Of a stretch of DNA of 5,223 nt, positions 3,240 through 5,223 are shown piece after piece; the stretch's first letter is position 1; each line of letters begins with the position of its first letter. Origin of the DNA: Acidobacteriota bacterium (GTDB lineage: Bacteria > Acidobacteriota > Blastocatellia > Pyrinomonadales > Pyrinomonadaceae); the NCBI GenBank assembly GCA_019247865.1, contig JAFBAJ010000514.1, positions 1 through 5,223 of the forward strand, written 5' to 3'. The notes beneath the pieces are model-generated. The model had not been told where the DNA came from, did no database searches, and worked only from the letters and a program-made list of their open reading frames with translations. Both the position numbers and the translations under genes were made by a program.

Positions 3240-5223
3240 CTATTCGTAGAGATTAAAGCTCGGCGTCTGACCTTTGCGGATCATCTGTTCCCACCGCTGG
3301 AAGAGCTTGCGCTTGTGCTCGTAAAAACCCTCGCACAGTTGCAGGTATTCGAGGACGGCATCCCTTTCTTTCCTGGCGAAAAGCTCGCGCACGAGATTCG
3401 TGTCCGGGAGGAAGAAGGTGCGCCCGGCCAGTTTCGGCGTGCGTCCGGCGATGAGCAGGTGCTCTTTGGCTTTGGCGAGGTCGCCTTCGCGCAGCGCGAT
3501 GCGGCCCTGTATGATGTTGCCGTAATGCGCCGCGTCCGAATAGGAGTAGGCCGTCAGGTCGTGCCCGTACTCCAGCAGCAGCTCGGTCGCGTAGGACTTG
3601 GCCTTCTCAAGCTGCGCGGCGTCAAAAGCCGTCTCGGCCGCGTGGCGCAGGAGCGAGGCGCGGTCACGGTCGCGCTGGTGCGAACGCTCCTGCTTGTTGA
3701 GCGTGATCGCCTTCTCGTACTGTTCAAGCGCGCGTGTCGTGAGGCCGGACTTCTCCGCGCCCTCTTTGCTCTCCGCCAGGGATGCGTACAGGTCGCCGAG
3801 CTCTCCGGCCCACCTGTAATTCGCGGGCTCCAGTTGCTGGCACTGCTCCAGCAGTTGCAGAGCCAGTTCCGGCTCGCCCTCCCGGAAAAATCGCGACGCC
3901 TGAAAAAGCAGCTCCGGCTCATCCTTCCTGAGCCGGGTCTGTTCCAGCCAGATCGCCTTTACTTCCTCGTACTCAGCGCCCTCCGAAGGGAGAAAGCCGA
4001 TGAGGCTCAGGTCCACGTCCGGGCGGTTCAGGATGAGCCACTTTCTGTGACGGAGCCGGGCCTGGTGCTTAGCGTCCGTCTCCGGCAGCTCGCCGTAATA
4101 AGAGAGCAGCAGGGCGCGCGTCCTGATGTCTGCCGGGTCGCTTTCAAGCTGTTTCTCAAGCTGCTCGGCGCGCGCGGGCGTCAGCTTCTCCGCCTCCGGG
4201 GCGAGGCTGAGCAGGCTCTCTAAAGTCAGCTCCTTATCGGCGGGCTCTCGTTTGGGCGCGGAGCCGCTCGCGGCCACCTTCGCCGCCTCCGCAGGCTGAT
4301 AATCTTTCGACGGGCCGTAGCCGAGCTGCGCCTTCGCGTCCTCCACGCACTTCATCATCAGCTCGCGGAAGGCAGGGTATTCCTGCGGCCCGTACAAGTC
4401 CTCTTTCACGACCAGCTCGCGCCGGATCGTGACCGTGCCGTTCTCGTTCTTGTAGCTGCTCAGGTAAGAGCCGGCCGCGTTCTCGAAATTGATGCCGGTC
4501 GGCACGGTCGTGACGTTGATGCCCTGCGGGAAGGCGAGGCTGAACTGCTGTGTGACGTGGTACGCGCCCGCCAGAAGCGTCGTCCGGCGCTTCTCCGGCG
4601 CGATGAGCCGTGCGAGGTCTCCGATGTCGCTGAAATCGAGCCCGGCGGGAATCGCCAGCGAAGCCGGGCCGGGCAGCTTGACCTCGTCCGTCAGCTCGAA
4701 CTCCGCCTGCAGCTTAAAGGCTTCGCCCGTCTGATGCGCGTTGCCGACGTTGACGAAACGGCCCGTCCCCTTGTGACCGAAGGCAGCCAGGACGAGCTTG
4801 ACCGTCTCGCTCGAAACCTCCGGCTTAACGTCTGCGAAGACCGGACGAAAGATCAGCTCCATCCGCCCCTGATAAGAGGCCGTAGAGGTCGCCTTGAGAC
4901 CTCCGTCCGCGAGGATGGAGAGCTTCACCTCGCTGTTGATCCGGTTCTCTTCGGGCGTGCCGCGCGGGATCGAGACGACGCCCGTCTGCGCGCCTCCGAG
5001 AAAAGCCTGTTTGCCCGCTTCGTTCAGCGGCAGGACGCCGAAGGGCGTGTTCGGGTTGGTCGCGTCGAGGTAGATCTGCAGGCTCGGCAGATAGAGAATC
5101 ACGTGATTGAAGTACATGATGGACGGCACTTTGGGAAACCAGAGCGCCGTGTCCGCGCGGACGATGGCCGGCGCGCTCTCGATCCCTTTGGCCGCGAGCA
5201 GCGACTGGAGAATCGTCGCGTAG
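3240..5223 (-). CDS. Transglutaminase-like (DUF3857-type) protein with C-terminal TPR module, partial
   Basis: The frame is open from the window edge to the TAG at 3242-3240: 660 residues, numbered here from the edge. The gene starts beyond the window; a GTG at 5129 is internal, because homology continues upstream of it. Residues 1-15 (YATILQSLLAAKGIE) match what follows the catalytic CKD of bacterial transglutaminase-like proteins that carry DUF3857. The triad His (H40, in FNHVI) and Asp (D53, in YLDAT) are present; the Cys would lie just outside the window. Residues about 60-305 are a beta-rich region comparable in position to DUF3858. An Ala/Lys/Pro linker (about 308-335) leads to helical, TPR-like repeats (about 350-630), including EPELALQLLEQCQQLEP, LEQYEKAITLN and HYGNIIQGRIALREGDLAKA. 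Such proteins are usually exported, but no signal peptide can be seen here. The substrate is unknown, and proteolytic, ligating or scaffold roles are all possible. Confidence 0.88.
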   Translation of the reverse strand, partial: YATILQSLLAAKGIESAPAIVRADTALWFPKVPSIMYFNHVILYLPSLQIYLDATNPNTPFGVLPLNEAGKQAFLGGAQTGVVSIPRGTPEENRINSEVKLSILADGGLKATSTASYQGRMELIFRPVFADVKPEVSSETVKLVLAAFGHKGTGRFVNVGNAHQTGEAFKLQAEFELTDEVKLPGPASLAIPAGLDFSDIGDLARLIAPEKRRTTLLAGAYHVTQQFSLAFPQGINVTTVPTGINFENAAGSYLSSYKNENGTVTIRRELVVKEDLYGPQEYPAFRELMMKCVEDAKAQLGYGPSKDYQPAEAAKVAASGSAPKREPADKELTLESLLSLAPEAEKLTPARAEQLEKQLESDPADIRTRALLLSYYGELPETDAKHQARLRHRKWLILNRPDVDLSLIGFLPSEGAEYEEVKAIWLEQTRLRKDEPELLFQASRFFREGEPELALQLLEQCQQLEPANYRWAGELGDLYASLAESKEGAEKSGLTTRALEQYEKAITLNKQERSHQRDRDRASLLRHAAETAFDAAQLEKAKSYATELLLEYGHDLTAYSYSDAAHYGNIIQGRIALREGDLAKAKEHLLIAGRTPKLAGRTFFLPDTNLVRELFARKERDAVLEYLQLCEGFYEHKRKLFQRWEQMIRKGQTPSFNLYE

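Noticed and set aside
3204..4223. Long open frame (339 codons) on the + strand opposite the TPR region
   Set aside because: It starts inside the palindrome arm, its translation is Leu/Arg/Gln-rich without domains, and it is explained by GC-biased codons of the - strand gene.
5127..5129. GTG as the start of the transglutaminase-like gene
   Set aside because: The frame stays open to the window edge, and the extra residues (YATILQSLLAAKGIE onward) match the family, so the gene begins outside the window.

Overview
The window reads as ordinary chromosomal DNA from a GC-rich bacterium. Coding is dense on the + strand from base 1 to 3150. A single large gene on the - strand (3240 to beyond 5223) converges on it. 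The style fits soil or environmental Acidobacteriota (Blastocatellia-like): GC-rich codons, a transglutaminase/TPR secreted-type protein, and intergenic palindromes built on GCCACAGAGGACACAGAG. That taxonomic reading is inference from general familiarity; no marker gene in the window proves it.

Layout: the last 20 codons of an unidentified upstream gene (1-63); a long palindrome of heptad repeats (72-169); purM, AIR synthetase (180-1214); a DinB-superfamily metal-binding protein 5 bases downstream (1220-1696); a second palindrome (1695-1770) whose edge contains the dinB-like stop codon; purN, GAR transformylase (1785-2405); a small zinc-ribbon/two-TM protein sharing one base with purN (2405-2773); a single-domain cupin with a clear Shine-Dalgarno (2791-3150); a third palindrome of the same family as the second, between convergent genes (3155-3229); and the C-terminal 660 codons of a transglutaminase-like protein fused to a TPR-rich C-terminal module (3240-5223, - strand).

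How the genes work together: PurN and PurM catalyse steps 3 and 5 of de novo purine synthesis (GAR to FGAR, and FGAM to AIR). Here they lie in the same direction but are separated by the DinB-like gene and a palindrome. The zinc-ribbon protein and cupin follow purN closely and probably share its transcript. The enzymes are conventional.

The most unusual content is the set of three intergenic palindromes. Their arms are themselves short tandem arrays (period 7 in the first, period 9 in the other two) and are almost free of one base (T-free on one arm, A-free on the other). Every non-coding gap longer than 20 bases is occupied by one of them. The two pur genes that begin just after a palindrome lack a recognisable Shine-Dalgarno, while genes inside the clusters have at least a partial one. 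No CRISPR array, tRNA, rRNA, transposase gene or phage gene is visible.
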